Source: Victivallales bacterium (lineage in GTDB: Bacteria > Verrucomicrobiota > Lentisphaeria > Oligosphaerales > Oligosphaeraceae). From it: a stretch of 35,444 bases of DNA. The stretch spans positions 1 through 35,444 of the forward strand of contig JAFRLI010000172.1 of assembly GCA_017431255.1 (NCBI GenBank), read 5' to 3'. This document shows positions 29,296-35,444 of the stretch, in pieces. The notes beneath the pieces are model-generated. The model was not told where the DNA came from, made no database searches, and was given only the letters and a program-made list of their open reading frames with translations. The translations under genes and the position numbers were made by a program. How positions within the stretch are numbered: position 1 is the first letter of the stretch; each line of letters opens with the position of its first letter.

Positions 29296-31076
29296 TGAAT
29301 AAGATGAACAACTGGATACGCCTCATTTTGGTGGCTTTGGTTTCCTTCCAATTGGCGGCCTGCGCAGATGGCCTGGCGGATTCTGCAGATGATTTGTTTG
29401 ACTTCTTCAATAGTTTTACGACTGAAGCCTCGGAGAAATTGTCGGACGCTGAGAACAGTTTAGCCAAAATCGGCGAGGCTGTGAACGAACTCAAAGACAA
29501 AACGGACGACTATGTGAATGGTCTGCTGGACACTCTCAACGACAAATCCAAACTCCAGAAAGAACTCGAGGGAGCCGCGGGCGAACTCGCAAAGTACCTC
29601 GAAAAAGAAGGCTTTGACAAAGGGACCATTAGCGCCGCCAACGAAGTGCTCAAACAGATTACCTCCGGGAAGAGCATTGATGGCGACAAATTGCTCGAAC
29701 TGGCGACCGATATCGCCGTCGACAAAGCCAAGGCAAGCCTTGGCAAGCACATCGGCGAGGAGAATGCCGCCAAAATCGTCGATTACGCCCATCAGATCAT
29801 CGATGGCGATATGAGCCTCGATGAGGTCTTGACCGACGGGATCGAAAACTTCGTTAAGGACAAGCTCCCGCCCGACACCGCCAAGGCGGTCAACGAACTC
29901 ATCACTTCCATCGTCGAAGGGGATGACCGATTGCTCGACCTGGCGACCGATCTTGCCCTCGACAAGGCCAAAGAGAGCCTCGGCAAGTACATCGGCGAGG
30001 AAAATGCCGCCAAAGTCGTCGATTACGCTCATAAAATCATCGATGGCGACATGAGTCTTGAAGAGGCTCTGACCGACGGCCTCGAAGGTTTCATCAAGGA
30101 CAAACTCCCGCCCAACACCGCCAATGCGGTCAACGAGTTCATCACCTCCATTGTCGAGGGCGAAGGTCTGGATGACATTATGGGAAGCATGGGGGATATG
30201 CTGCAGTCCGCTGCTACGGACGGCATCGCCAGCCTTCTGGACAAGACGGGGCTCACCAAGGAGCAGAAGGAGTCGGTGATGGACGTCGTCGATTCTGCGA
30301 TGAATGGCGATTGGGAAGGAGCCTGGGACAAGGTGAAGGACGGGGCAGGGGATTACCTCGCCGGAATCGTCAAGGACAAGTTCGGCGAGAAGGCTGGCGA
30401 GGAGGCAAAGCAAGCCATTAGTTCGCTTCTGAATGGCGACACGGGAGAGTTCCTCAACAGCGTCTTGGACTTGGGGTCCACCATCGCCACCACCCAACTG
30501 GAAAAACTCATCAGCGGACAACTCGATAAATTGGCCGCAAAGTACCCCATCCTGGGCGATGTCTTCAAGAAACTCGGCATCGACGGCGGCAGCGTCATGA
30601 GCGCGATCACCAATTGCTGGAACGCCCTCAAGGACGGCAAGTTGACGGAAATGTTCACCAACCTCATGGGCAAAATCACCGATTATCTCAACAACCTTAC
30701 CGACAAGTTGAAGGACTTTGCGCAAAACTTCCTCTCCAAAATGATGAACGTCGTCACCGATTTCTTTGATGGACTTCTCAACGACTTGGTGGACAAGATT
30801 GCCGGAGCGGTCAAGGCGGCGCTCGGCGGTTTCGTGAACAGCCTCAACAAACTCATGGAGAAGATTGCTGGCGCGTCCAGTTATTTCCTCGGCAACGAGG
30901 GCGGCGAGGCACCGGCCCTCATCGACATCAAGAACAACATCAAAGATGCAGTTCAGACAAAGGTCTTCAAGGCACAAGGAGCACAATCGAGAGGAAATTG
31001 CAAAACTACCGCCCACCCGCCCAAACGCCGCGCGCCGGGAAGGTGGTGTAGAAAAGAGTTTTGCAATTCTCGCTAG
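29295..31076 (+). CDS. Lipoprotein built of helical tandem repeats
   Basis: A 593-residue lipoprotein: signal peptide and lipobox SFQLAAC (Cys near residue 18), then long amphipathic helices rich in Lys, Asp and Glu. Two adjacent 80-residue units (starting LLELATDIAVDKAKASLGKH and LLDLATDLALDKAKESLGKY) are about 82 percent identical in DNA by hand count, with more distant copies after them. AAGGAG lies 8 bases before the start. There is no Asp at +2 after the Cys (Ala is seen), so outer-membrane sorting is possible. The last 27 residues or so are encoded by a palindromic repeat element and look unlike the rest (basic, Cys-containing), so the natural end was probably changed. No known family is recognised. 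Confidence 0.75.
   Translation: MNKMNNWIRLILVALVSFQLAACADGLADSADDLFDFFNSFTTEASEKLSDAENSLAKIGEAVNELKDKTDDYVNGLLDTLNDKSKLQKELEGAAGELAKYLEKEGFDKGTISAANEVLKQITSGKSIDGDKLLELATDIAVDKAKASLGKHIGEENAAKIVDYAHQIIDGDMSLDEVLTDGIENFVKDKLPPDTAKAVNELITSIVEGDDRLLDLATDLALDKAKESLGKYIGEENAAKVVDYAHKIIDGDMSLEEALTDGLEGFIKDKLPPNTANAVNEFITSIVEGEGLDDIMGSMGDMLQSAATDGIASLLDKTGLTKEQKESVMDVVDSAMNGDWEGAWDKVKDGAGDYLAGIVKDKFGEKAGEEAKQAISSLLNGDTGEFLNSVLDLGSTIATTQLEKLISGQLDKLAAKYPILGDVFKKLGIDGGSVMSAITNCWNALKDGKLTEMFTNLMGKITDYLNNLTDKLKDFAQNFLSKMMNVVTDFFDGLLNDLVDKIAGAVKAALGGFVNSLNKLMEKIAGASSYFLGNEGGEAPALIDIKNNIKDAVQTKVFKAQGAQSRGNCKTTAHPPKRRAPGRWCRKEFCNSR
29691..30170 (+). repeat. Two 240-bp in-frame tandem repeats
   Basis: Unit 1 is 29691-29930 and unit 2 is 29931-30170, each 80 codons. 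I count 43 mismatches in 240 bases, with most in third positions and the last ten bases. The units share IGEENAAK, VDYAH, IIDGDMSL and KDKLPP motifs. In-frame duplication and mainly silent differences show protein-level selection since the duplication. Confidence 0.85.
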
Positions 31077-31761
31077 ATTCTGGGGACATGACAGGGGCTC
31101 GGTGTTGACGGAGTTCCTCGTCGTGGCACCATTGTATCTGTTGCTGTTTGGCGGCTTGCTGCTGAGCCACGACTTGATCCGCATCAAGAACAAGATTCTG
31201 ATGCTGGACGGGTTTGTCACGGTCACGGGTACGCAGCGGTTCATGCGCAGTTCGGGGGATGGGATTGTCAAGCAGGTGAACAAGACCTGGGGGGATTTCA
31301 TGCCGAAGGCGGTTTCCACGCCCCTGATGATTGCGAATGAGTATGAGACCAGCCAGGGCAAGAATCTCTCCAACAAATGGAATGCGGTCTATGCGGGGCG
31401 AGTGGATGTGGAGTACAAATTGCCCTCCCACATCAACTCCCTGCTTTCCGTCCAGCGAATCGTCTTCGGGGATGAGAACTCCCCCGCACCCATTCAGAAA
31501 TACCGCTTTTTCGCAGACCCGAAGACCGGTTCGTTCCCTGTGGAGAACGAGTGCCGCTTCCACATCATTCAACGCCACTGGGGACCTGGTGGCGACAGTG
31601 GGTACGACCGCGCGGCAGACGCATATAAACTCATCGGCAGCAAAATCATGACGAACGTCCTTCAGGATGGCTGGCTTTTTGCGGACAATGTCCAGGGAGT
31701 CGAGACCACCGAGGGAAACGACGCAACCTACAAGCAACAGTTGGCCCAATATGCGGAATAG
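30946..31761 (+). CDS. Second TadE-like pseudopilin, start disturbed by a repeat element
   Basis: A TadE-like protein: HDRG/SVLTEFLVVAPLYLLLFGG gives cleavage after Gly with Glu +5 and Phe +6, then a hydrophobic helix and a periplasmic part of about 210 residues. Its 5' end is unclear. The only in-frame ATG (30946) lies 131 bases inside the lipoprotein gene and would add an unusual basic leader translated through the palindromic element at 30991-31070. Normal TadE proteins have about 10-20 residues before the Gly. A rare ATT at 31066 would give that length. The insertion may have removed the original start. The small exported gene overlaps its 3' end. Confidence 0.65.
   Translation: MQFRQRSSRHKEHNREEIAKLPPTRPNAARREGGVEKSFAILARFWGHDRGSVLTEFLVVAPLYLLLFGGLLLSHDLIRIKNKILMLDGFVTVTGTQRFMRSSGDGIVKQVNKTWGDFMPKAVSTPLMIANEYETSQGKNLSNKWNAVYAGRVDVEYKLPSHINSLLSVQRIVFGDENSPAPIQKYRFFADPKTGSFPVENECRFHIIQRHWGPGGDSGYDRAADAYKLIGSKIMTNVLQDGWLFADNVQGVETTEGNDATYKQQLAQYAE
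30991..31070. repeat. REP/MITE-like palindromic element, copy 2
   Basis: The ends are GAGGAAATTGCAAAAC and AGAGTTTTGCAATTCTC, an imperfect inverted repeat. ATTGCAAAAC-ACCGC-CA-CCGCC on the left matches copy 1 (1403-1427) at 22 of 25 bases, and the right end shares 12 consecutive bases. Its centre is GC-rich (GCCGCGCGCC). It lies exactly at the boundary of the lipoprotein and TadE-like genes, supplying the last codons of one and upstream codons of the other. Confidence 0.75.
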
Positions 31762-32101
31762 CCTGTTCGCCATCCTAGTCTCTTGCCTCTTCCTCTGGCC
31801 TGCGTTGGCGCAGGACCCCGGGTACGGCTCTGCGTTGACGGAACCCGTCCCCTCGGGCGGCTGGCAGAAGAATGGCGAATTGCCTTGCTCCTTCGGTGCG
31901 GCGAAAGTCCGCATGAGAACGCAGATGGAACGCAAGGGTTTTACTCTCAAGCATGAAATTGACCTTGGAAATCGGGGGGAACGCTGCTTGCAACTATGGC
32001 AGAGGGACCAGGACAACAAGCAGTGGCTGGTGATGCTCTGGCGGAAAAATGTCGATTTGACAGGGTATTCCATTGGGGAAATCCAGGAAAAGAAAAAATG
32101 A
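31751..32101 (+). CDS. Small exported protein of unknown function
   Basis: A 116-residue protein with a signal peptide (MRNSLFAILVSCLFLWPALA) cleaved before QDPGYG. The mature part of about 96 residues is polar with strand-like segments (GFTLKHEIDLG, QWLVMLWRKN) and has no recognised motif. The ATG overlaps the end of the TadE-like gene and no clear ribosome-binding site is seen, so coupled translation is likely. Its stop overlaps the phosphatase start (ATGA). A periplasmic role in the pilus locus is inferred from position. Confidence 0.6.
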   Translation: MRNSLFAILVSCLFLWPALAQDPGYGSALTEPVPSGGWQKNGELPCSFGAAKVRMRTQMERKGFTLKHEIDLGNRGERCLQLWQRDQDNKQWLVMLWRKNVDLTGYSIGEIQEKKK

Positions 32102-32940
32102 CTATGGACGGTGGACGATACAATTATGTAGAAGTTGCGGCGATGTCCGACATGGGACGGATTCGCAAGAACAATGAGGATTCGTTTCTGAGCGAACCCG
32201 AAGCCGGTTGCTTTGTGGTTGCCGACGGATTGGGCGGCGGAGCCGCGGGGGAGGTCGCCTCGGAGATGGTGATCACCAACCTGAGGAAAGCCGCCACCAG
32301 CACGGCGGAGGATTCTCCAGGATGCCGGAAATACGCGCTGCAACAGGCGTTGCACAAGGCGAACGCAAGTGTCGTGAACTATCGGGATTCCCATCATTAT
32401 TCCGCGATGGGGTCCACCGTGGTGATGCTGGTGCTGAATCCCTGGAAGGCAGAGGACGCGTTTGTGTGCCACATCGGGGACAGCCGCCTGTACTGCTTCC
32501 GTGGCGGAGAATTGTTCTGCGTGACACGCGACCACAGCGTGAGGAATGAAATGAAGAGCAAGGGCATCGATAAGTCCATTCCCGAAAAGGTCGCCAAGGC
32601 GCTCACGCGTGTCATCGGCGGCAATGGCTATCTCGTGCCCGAATGGCAGAAGGTCGCCATTTGCCCGGAAGACCGTTTCCTCCTTTGTTCGGACGGCATC
32701 CTCGTGCTGCCTGACGAACAGATTGAACAGGTCTTCCGCGAGAAGACCACGCCGCAGGAAGTCGTCGAGGAACTGCGAACCCGCGTCCTCGCAGCAGGCG
32801 CTCCCGACAACCTGACCGCCATCTGCGTGAAGGTCGGTTCCACCCTTCCACCACCGGAAACCATCGACAAATGCGACCAGGAGGAGAGTGACCTCCTTCT
32901 CAAAGTCGCAGAGGAGAGAAAAGACTATGGAGCAAACTAA
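32098..32940 (+). CDS. PP2C-family Ser/Thr protein phosphatase
   Basis: A 280-residue PPM/PP2C enzyme that removes phosphate from Ser/Thr using two metal ions. Motifs are in order: SDMGRIRKNNEDSF (Asp18), VVADGLGGGAAGE (Asp43), GSTVVMLVL, HIGDSRLYCFRGGEL, DRFLLCSDG (Asp199) and APDNLTAICVKV (Asp237, Asn238). It is cytoplasmic, with no membrane segment. ATG 32098 overlaps the preceding stop and follows AGGAAAAG. The gene sits inside the Tad locus with three FHA-domain proteins, its likely phosphoprotein partners. The matching kinase is not in this window. The layout recalls the PpkA/PppA/Fha module of type VI secretion. The 14-base overlap with the next gene points to joint expression. Confidence 0.92.
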   Translation: MTMDGGRYNYVEVAAMSDMGRIRKNNEDSFLSEPEAGCFVVADGLGGGAAGEVASEMVITNLRKAATSTAEDSPGCRKYALQQALHKANASVVNYRDSHHYSAMGSTVVMLVLNPWKAEDAFVCHIGDSRLYCFRGGELFCVTRDHSVRNEMKSKGIDKSIPEKVAKALTRVIGGNGYLVPEWQKVAICPEDRFLLCSDGILVLPDEQIEQVFREKTTPQEVVEELRTRVLAAGAPDNLTAICVKVGSTLPPPETIDKCDQEESDLLLKVAEERKDYGAN

Positions 32941-34000
32941 TTCCTTTCTGATTCTGTTTCTGGCACCCGTCAAGGAGTTTCTGGAGGACGACGATGTCTC
33001 CGAAATCCTCATCAACGGCCCCAATCAAATCTACATCGAACGGCACGGCAAACTGGAGAAGACGGACGCAAAGTTCGTCAGCGAACCCTCTTTGCGCGCG
33101 GCGGCATCCAACATCGCGAAGTCCGTCCAGCGCATGCTTAATGACGACAATCCGCGACTGGACGCCCGTCTGCCCGACGGCAGCCGCGTCCACGCCGTCA
33201 TCCCGCCCCTGAGCCGTTGCGGCACCGTCATCGCCATCCGCAAGTTCAAGAAGGACACGCTGACGATTGACAAGATGCTTTCCTACGGGAGTCTCTCCCC
33301 TGACGCGCAGAAACTCATGCGCGCGGCGGTCCTCCTGCACAAGAACGTCATCGTCTCGGGCGGTACCTCCTCCGGTAAGACCTCCGTCCTGAATGCGCTG
33401 AGCAGTTTCATTCCCGCGAACGAGCGCGTGCTCGTCATCGAGGACGCGAGCGAATTGCAGTTGCAGCAGGAGCACGTCGTCAACTTCGAAACCCGCAAGC
33501 CCGACAAGAACGGCAACGGCGAAGTCACCATCCGCGACCTGATCGTCTCCTCCTTGCGCTTGCGTCCCGACCGTCTCGTCATCGGTGAAATTCGTGGCGG
33601 CGAGGCACTTGACCTCCTCCAGGCACTCAACACCGGCCACGCCGGCTCCATGTCCACCATCCATGCCAATACCCCGCTGGACTGCCTGTTCCGCTTGGAA
33701 ACCTGCGCGCTCCTCAGCGGCGTCGAAATCCCCTTGATGGCCTTGCGCTCCCAGGTCGCTTCCGCCATCGATATTGTCGTGCATACCGCACGCCTTTCGG
33801 ACGGATCCCGCAAGACCATGGCCATCTCCGAAGTCCTGCCGCTTAAGAACGGCGAATACCAGACGCGCGACCTCATTGCCTGGAAAACCGAGGGGCTCAC
33901 CCCCGAAGGCAAGGTCAAGGGATCTTTCGTTCTGAAGGAGAAACCCACCTTTGCCGAGCAGGCTGCTTTGATGGGCATCGAACTTCCGGAATACCCGTAA
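32927..34000 (+). CDS. Second CpaF/TadA-type secretion ATPase
   Basis: A 357-residue VirB11/CpaF-family ATPase without FHA or long N-terminal domain. It shows VSEILINGPNQIYIERHGK, DARLPDGSRVHAVIPP, Walker A GGTSSGKTS (145-153), LRLRPDRLVIGEIRGGEALDLLQALNTGH and STIHANTPLDCLFRLE. It is clearly paralogous to the FHA-CpaF at 15758 but not a recent copy. ATG 32927 follows GGAGAG within the end of the phosphatase gene. A second motor could retract the fibre, serve the second set of pseudopilins, or form mixed rings. In type IV pili PilT does retraction, but a dedicated Tad retraction ATPase is not generally known, so this is speculation. Confidence 0.9.
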   Translation: MEQTNSFLILFLAPVKEFLEDDDVSEILINGPNQIYIERHGKLEKTDAKFVSEPSLRAAASNIAKSVQRMLNDDNPRLDARLPDGSRVHAVIPPLSRCGTVIAIRKFKKDTLTIDKMLSYGSLSPDAQKLMRAAVLLHKNVIVSGGTSSGKTSVLNALSSFIPANERVLVIEDASELQLQQEHVVNFETRKPDKNGNGEVTIRDLIVSSLRLRPDRLVIGEIRGGEALDLLQALNTGHAGSMSTIHANTPLDCLFRLETCALLSGVEIPLMALRSQVASAIDIVVHTARLSDGSRKTMAISEVLPLKNGEYQTRDLIAWKTEGLTPEGKVKGSFVLKEKPTFAEQAALMGIELPEYP

Positions 34001-34039
34001 TCCCCATTTGCGGCAAGGCATTTTGCACACAGGAGCGAT

Positions 34040-35230
34040 ATGGCAGAAGACGCTTGGAAAAATCGATTGAGAAGTGCCGGGAACATGCATTCGGAGCATC
34101 TGGTGTTCCGTGACAGTTCCATTCGTGTGGAACCGACGTTGCAACTGCATATCTTTCTGAGCATCTTTACGATTTTCGGTGCTGGGGCACTTTGGTTTGC
34201 TTTTCGAGATCGCCAACATATCATCTGGATTCTTGCGTGTGTGGGTGGCTTTTTTGTATTGTTGGCGGAGTTGATGCGCTGGAGCATGCTTTTGGGGAAG
34301 CGTGCCTTCTTTGATTTGGACGCGAGAGTCTTCTATCCCGAAGGAAAAGGTTCTGCGACCCTTCCCATCGGAATCAGTGAAATCCTTCAGTTGGAACTTG
34401 TATCCTCCACGGTCACAGGTAGTAAGGGGAGTCATTACATGGCATATGCCTTGCTGGCCGTGACACGTGCGGGGCAGCGCTACGCCATCTCCGTCTCCGG
34501 GGTCGAAAAGGCAATCCGCCAGGAAGCGCAGAAACTTGCCCAGACCCTGCTGCTCAGTCTGAACGAGTGGTCGCTGGATTCCCAAGATTCTCTCGCGGGA
34601 ACACTCGATGCGTCGCAGCAATCGGAAGCGCAATCGCTTGCGCAACAAATGAATGGACAGAACCAATCCCCGCAGATGCGCCAGGTGCGTCCCGCGCGTC
34701 CGATGTCCCCTGCCGCGAAGAAAGTGGGCGTCCTTCCCGGGATTCTGTTCGGACTGGTCTTCTCGTGCATCGGAATTTGGTTCGGGTGCTTTTTTGTGAT
34801 TTTCCCGTGCATCAAGGTTTGGCAGAGCCGGACATGGCGCACTGCTCCCGCCGTGGTCATTTCCTCCAGGCTTGGCACTTCTCGCGGGAGCAAAGGTGGA
34901 ACTACCTACAGGATTGAAATCGAGTACCAGTATCAGGTCGATGGAAAGACTTGGTACGGAAAACAGTACGACTTCTTCAGCTCGATGCACACCAATGTGG
35001 GCGTGAAGGGGATGCGCGAGGCGGTGAACAAGAATCCAATTGGCGCAAAGATCGAGTGCCTCTACAATCCCGCGCAGCCCTCTGAATCCGTCATCTCCAG
35101 TGACATTCCCGGAAGAGTTTTCTTCTTCGCATTGTTCGCTTTCATCTTTTCCCTTCCTGGAATCCTCTGCTTCTCCGTATTCCTGAAATCCTCTTCCAAA
35201 GAGGAAACACCGAAAGAGATGACACCGTAG
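34040..35230 (+). CDS. DUF3592-like membrane protein
   Basis: A 396-residue protein with four hydrophobic segments: two near residues 37-80, one near 230-255 and one near 360-385. Between the last two lies a DUF3592-type domain (WRTAPAVVISSRLG, YRIEIEYQYQVDGKTWYG, IGAKIECLYNPAQPSESV), whose function is unknown. AGGAG precedes ATG 34040. It is 39 bases after the second ATPase and on the same strand, so it may be the last gene of the locus or an independent neighbour. After it only repeats remain before the window ends. Confidence 0.7.
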   Translation: MAEDAWKNRLRSAGNMHSEHLVFRDSSIRVEPTLQLHIFLSIFTIFGAGALWFAFRDRQHIIWILACVGGFFVLLAELMRWSMLLGKRAFFDLDARVFYPEGKGSATLPIGISEILQLELVSSTVTGSKGSHYMAYALLAVTRAGQRYAISVSGVEKAIRQEAQKLAQTLLLSLNEWSLDSQDSLAGTLDASQQSEAQSLAQQMNGQNQSPQMRQVRPARPMSPAAKKVGVLPGILFGLVFSCIGIWFGCFFVIFPCIKVWQSRTWRTAPAVVISSRLGTSRGSKGGTTYRIEIEYQYQVDGKTWYGKQYDFFSSMHTNVGVKGMREAVNKNPIGAKIECLYNPAQPSESVISSDIPGRVFFFALFAFIFSLPGILCFSVFLKSSSKEETPKEMTP

Positions 35231-35247
35231 CACCGAAGCGTTTGTGA

Positions 35248-35269
35248 CCGCGCGGAGCGCGACCTGCAA
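35248..35269 (+). repeat. Direct repeat copy a of a 22-bp hairpin motif
   Basis: CCGCGCGGAGCGCGACCTGC followed by AA is present here and identically at 35334-35355. Inside it CGCGC-GGA-GCGCG forms a small hairpin. It lies just after the DUF3592 gene. Confidence 0.8.
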
Positions 35270-35297
35270 GGGCCGCGTGGGGCATGCCACCCTGTCG

Positions 35298-35360
35298 GTT
35301 TTGCAGGCCGCGCACACAGGCGGGGGCTTATGGCCGCGCGGAGCGCGACCTGCAAAACCT
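35298..35360. repeat. Palindromic REP-like element near the window end
   Basis: GGTTTTGCAGGCCGCGC (35298-35314) pairs with GCGCGACCTGCAAAACC (35344-35360), 16 of 17 bases. The right arm overlaps the second copy of the 22-bp direct repeat. The GTTTTGCA end resembles the elements at 1394 and 30991, so these may be relatives. Confidence 0.7.
35334..35355 (+). repeat. Direct repeat copy b of a 22-bp hairpin motif
   Basis: Identical to the copy at 35248-35269. Two copies 86 bases apart around a palindrome suggest a compound REP-type element. Confidence 0.8.
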
Positions 35361-35384
35361 ATAGCACTGCACGCTCCGTGCGGC

Positions 35385-35444
35385 CCACTAACCACTAACC
35401 ACTAACCACTAACCACTAACCACTAACCACTAACCACTAACCAC
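35385..35444 (+). repeat. Heptamer tandem repeat (CCACTAA)n, open at the window end
   Basis: The 7-base unit CCACTAA repeats perfectly about 8.6 times and is cut by the end of the window. Seven is not a multiple of three and no frame continues through, so it is probably non-coding. Such short heptamer arrays often break assemblies, which may explain why the sequence ends here. Confidence 0.95.

Noticed and set aside
29691-30170. 240-bp repeats as an insertion or assembly duplication
   Set aside because: About 18 percent divergence, mostly at third positions and in frame, argues for an old, selected protein repeat.
32900-35395. Long minus-strand open frame (831 codons) opposite the second ATPase and DUF3592 genes
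   Set aside because: It covers two convincing plus-strand genes and shows no family motif.
35385-35444. Heptamer array as a CRISPR
   Set aside because: Units are 7 bases with no spacers, and no cas gene is present.

Overview
This 35.4 kb window looks like a chromosomal segment of a Gram-negative bacterium of the PVC superphylum, perhaps a gut or rumen Lentisphaerota/Kiritimatiellota-type organism. The Gram-negative part rests on a secretin, a lipoprotein signal and a LolA-like protein. The PVC placement is inference from three traits: an FHA domain fused to the Tad ATPase, a MurA with Asp in place of the catalytic Cys, and intracellular glycosidases next to an AraC regulator. No rRNA or other phylogenetic marker is present, so the placement is tentative.

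Layout. (1) 1-5233, plus strand: an AT-rich leader, a GH5-type glycoside hydrolase, a palindromic repeat element, an O-antigen-ligase-like membrane protein with a fused beta-sandwich tail, a LolA-fold exported protein and an AraC regulator. (2) 5224-10753, minus strand: a carbohydrate operon read as GH2 beta-galactosidase, then a frameshifted GT4 glycosyltransferase, then an MFS sugar permease. (3) 10916-13089, minus strand: murA and murB with an ATGA overlap. (4) 13364-35230, plus strand: a very long, tightly packed Tad/Flp pilus locus. (5) 35231-35444: palindromic repeats and a 7-bp tandem repeat that runs off the end of the window.

The Tad locus is the most striking part. It encodes CpaB, a CpaC secretin, an FHA-CpaF ATPase fusion, TadB, TadC, two more FHA-containing membrane proteins, two Flp-type pilins, the prepilin peptidase, TadE, a very large TadG-like protein, a secreted protein, a repeat-built lipoprotein, a second TadE-like protein, a small exported protein, a PP2C phosphatase, a second CpaF-type ATPase and a DUF3592-like membrane protein. 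Most junctions overlap or are separated by a few bases, which suggests co-transcription. Four FHA domains in three proteins, Thr-rich acidic linker motifs and a PP2C phosphatase point to pilus assembly controlled by reversible Ser/Thr phosphorylation. No kinase, TadZ/CpaE or TadD is seen in the window. This combination is the best candidate here for an under-described system.

A family of palindromic repeats sharing TTGCAAAAC/GTTTTGCAA ends occurs at 1394-1475 and 30991-31070. The second copy supplies coding sequence at a gene boundary inside the Tad locus. Related GTTTTGCAGG palindromes lie at the right end of the window. No tRNA, rRNA, CRISPR array or transposase gene was found, and no gene-free gap exceeds 300 bases.
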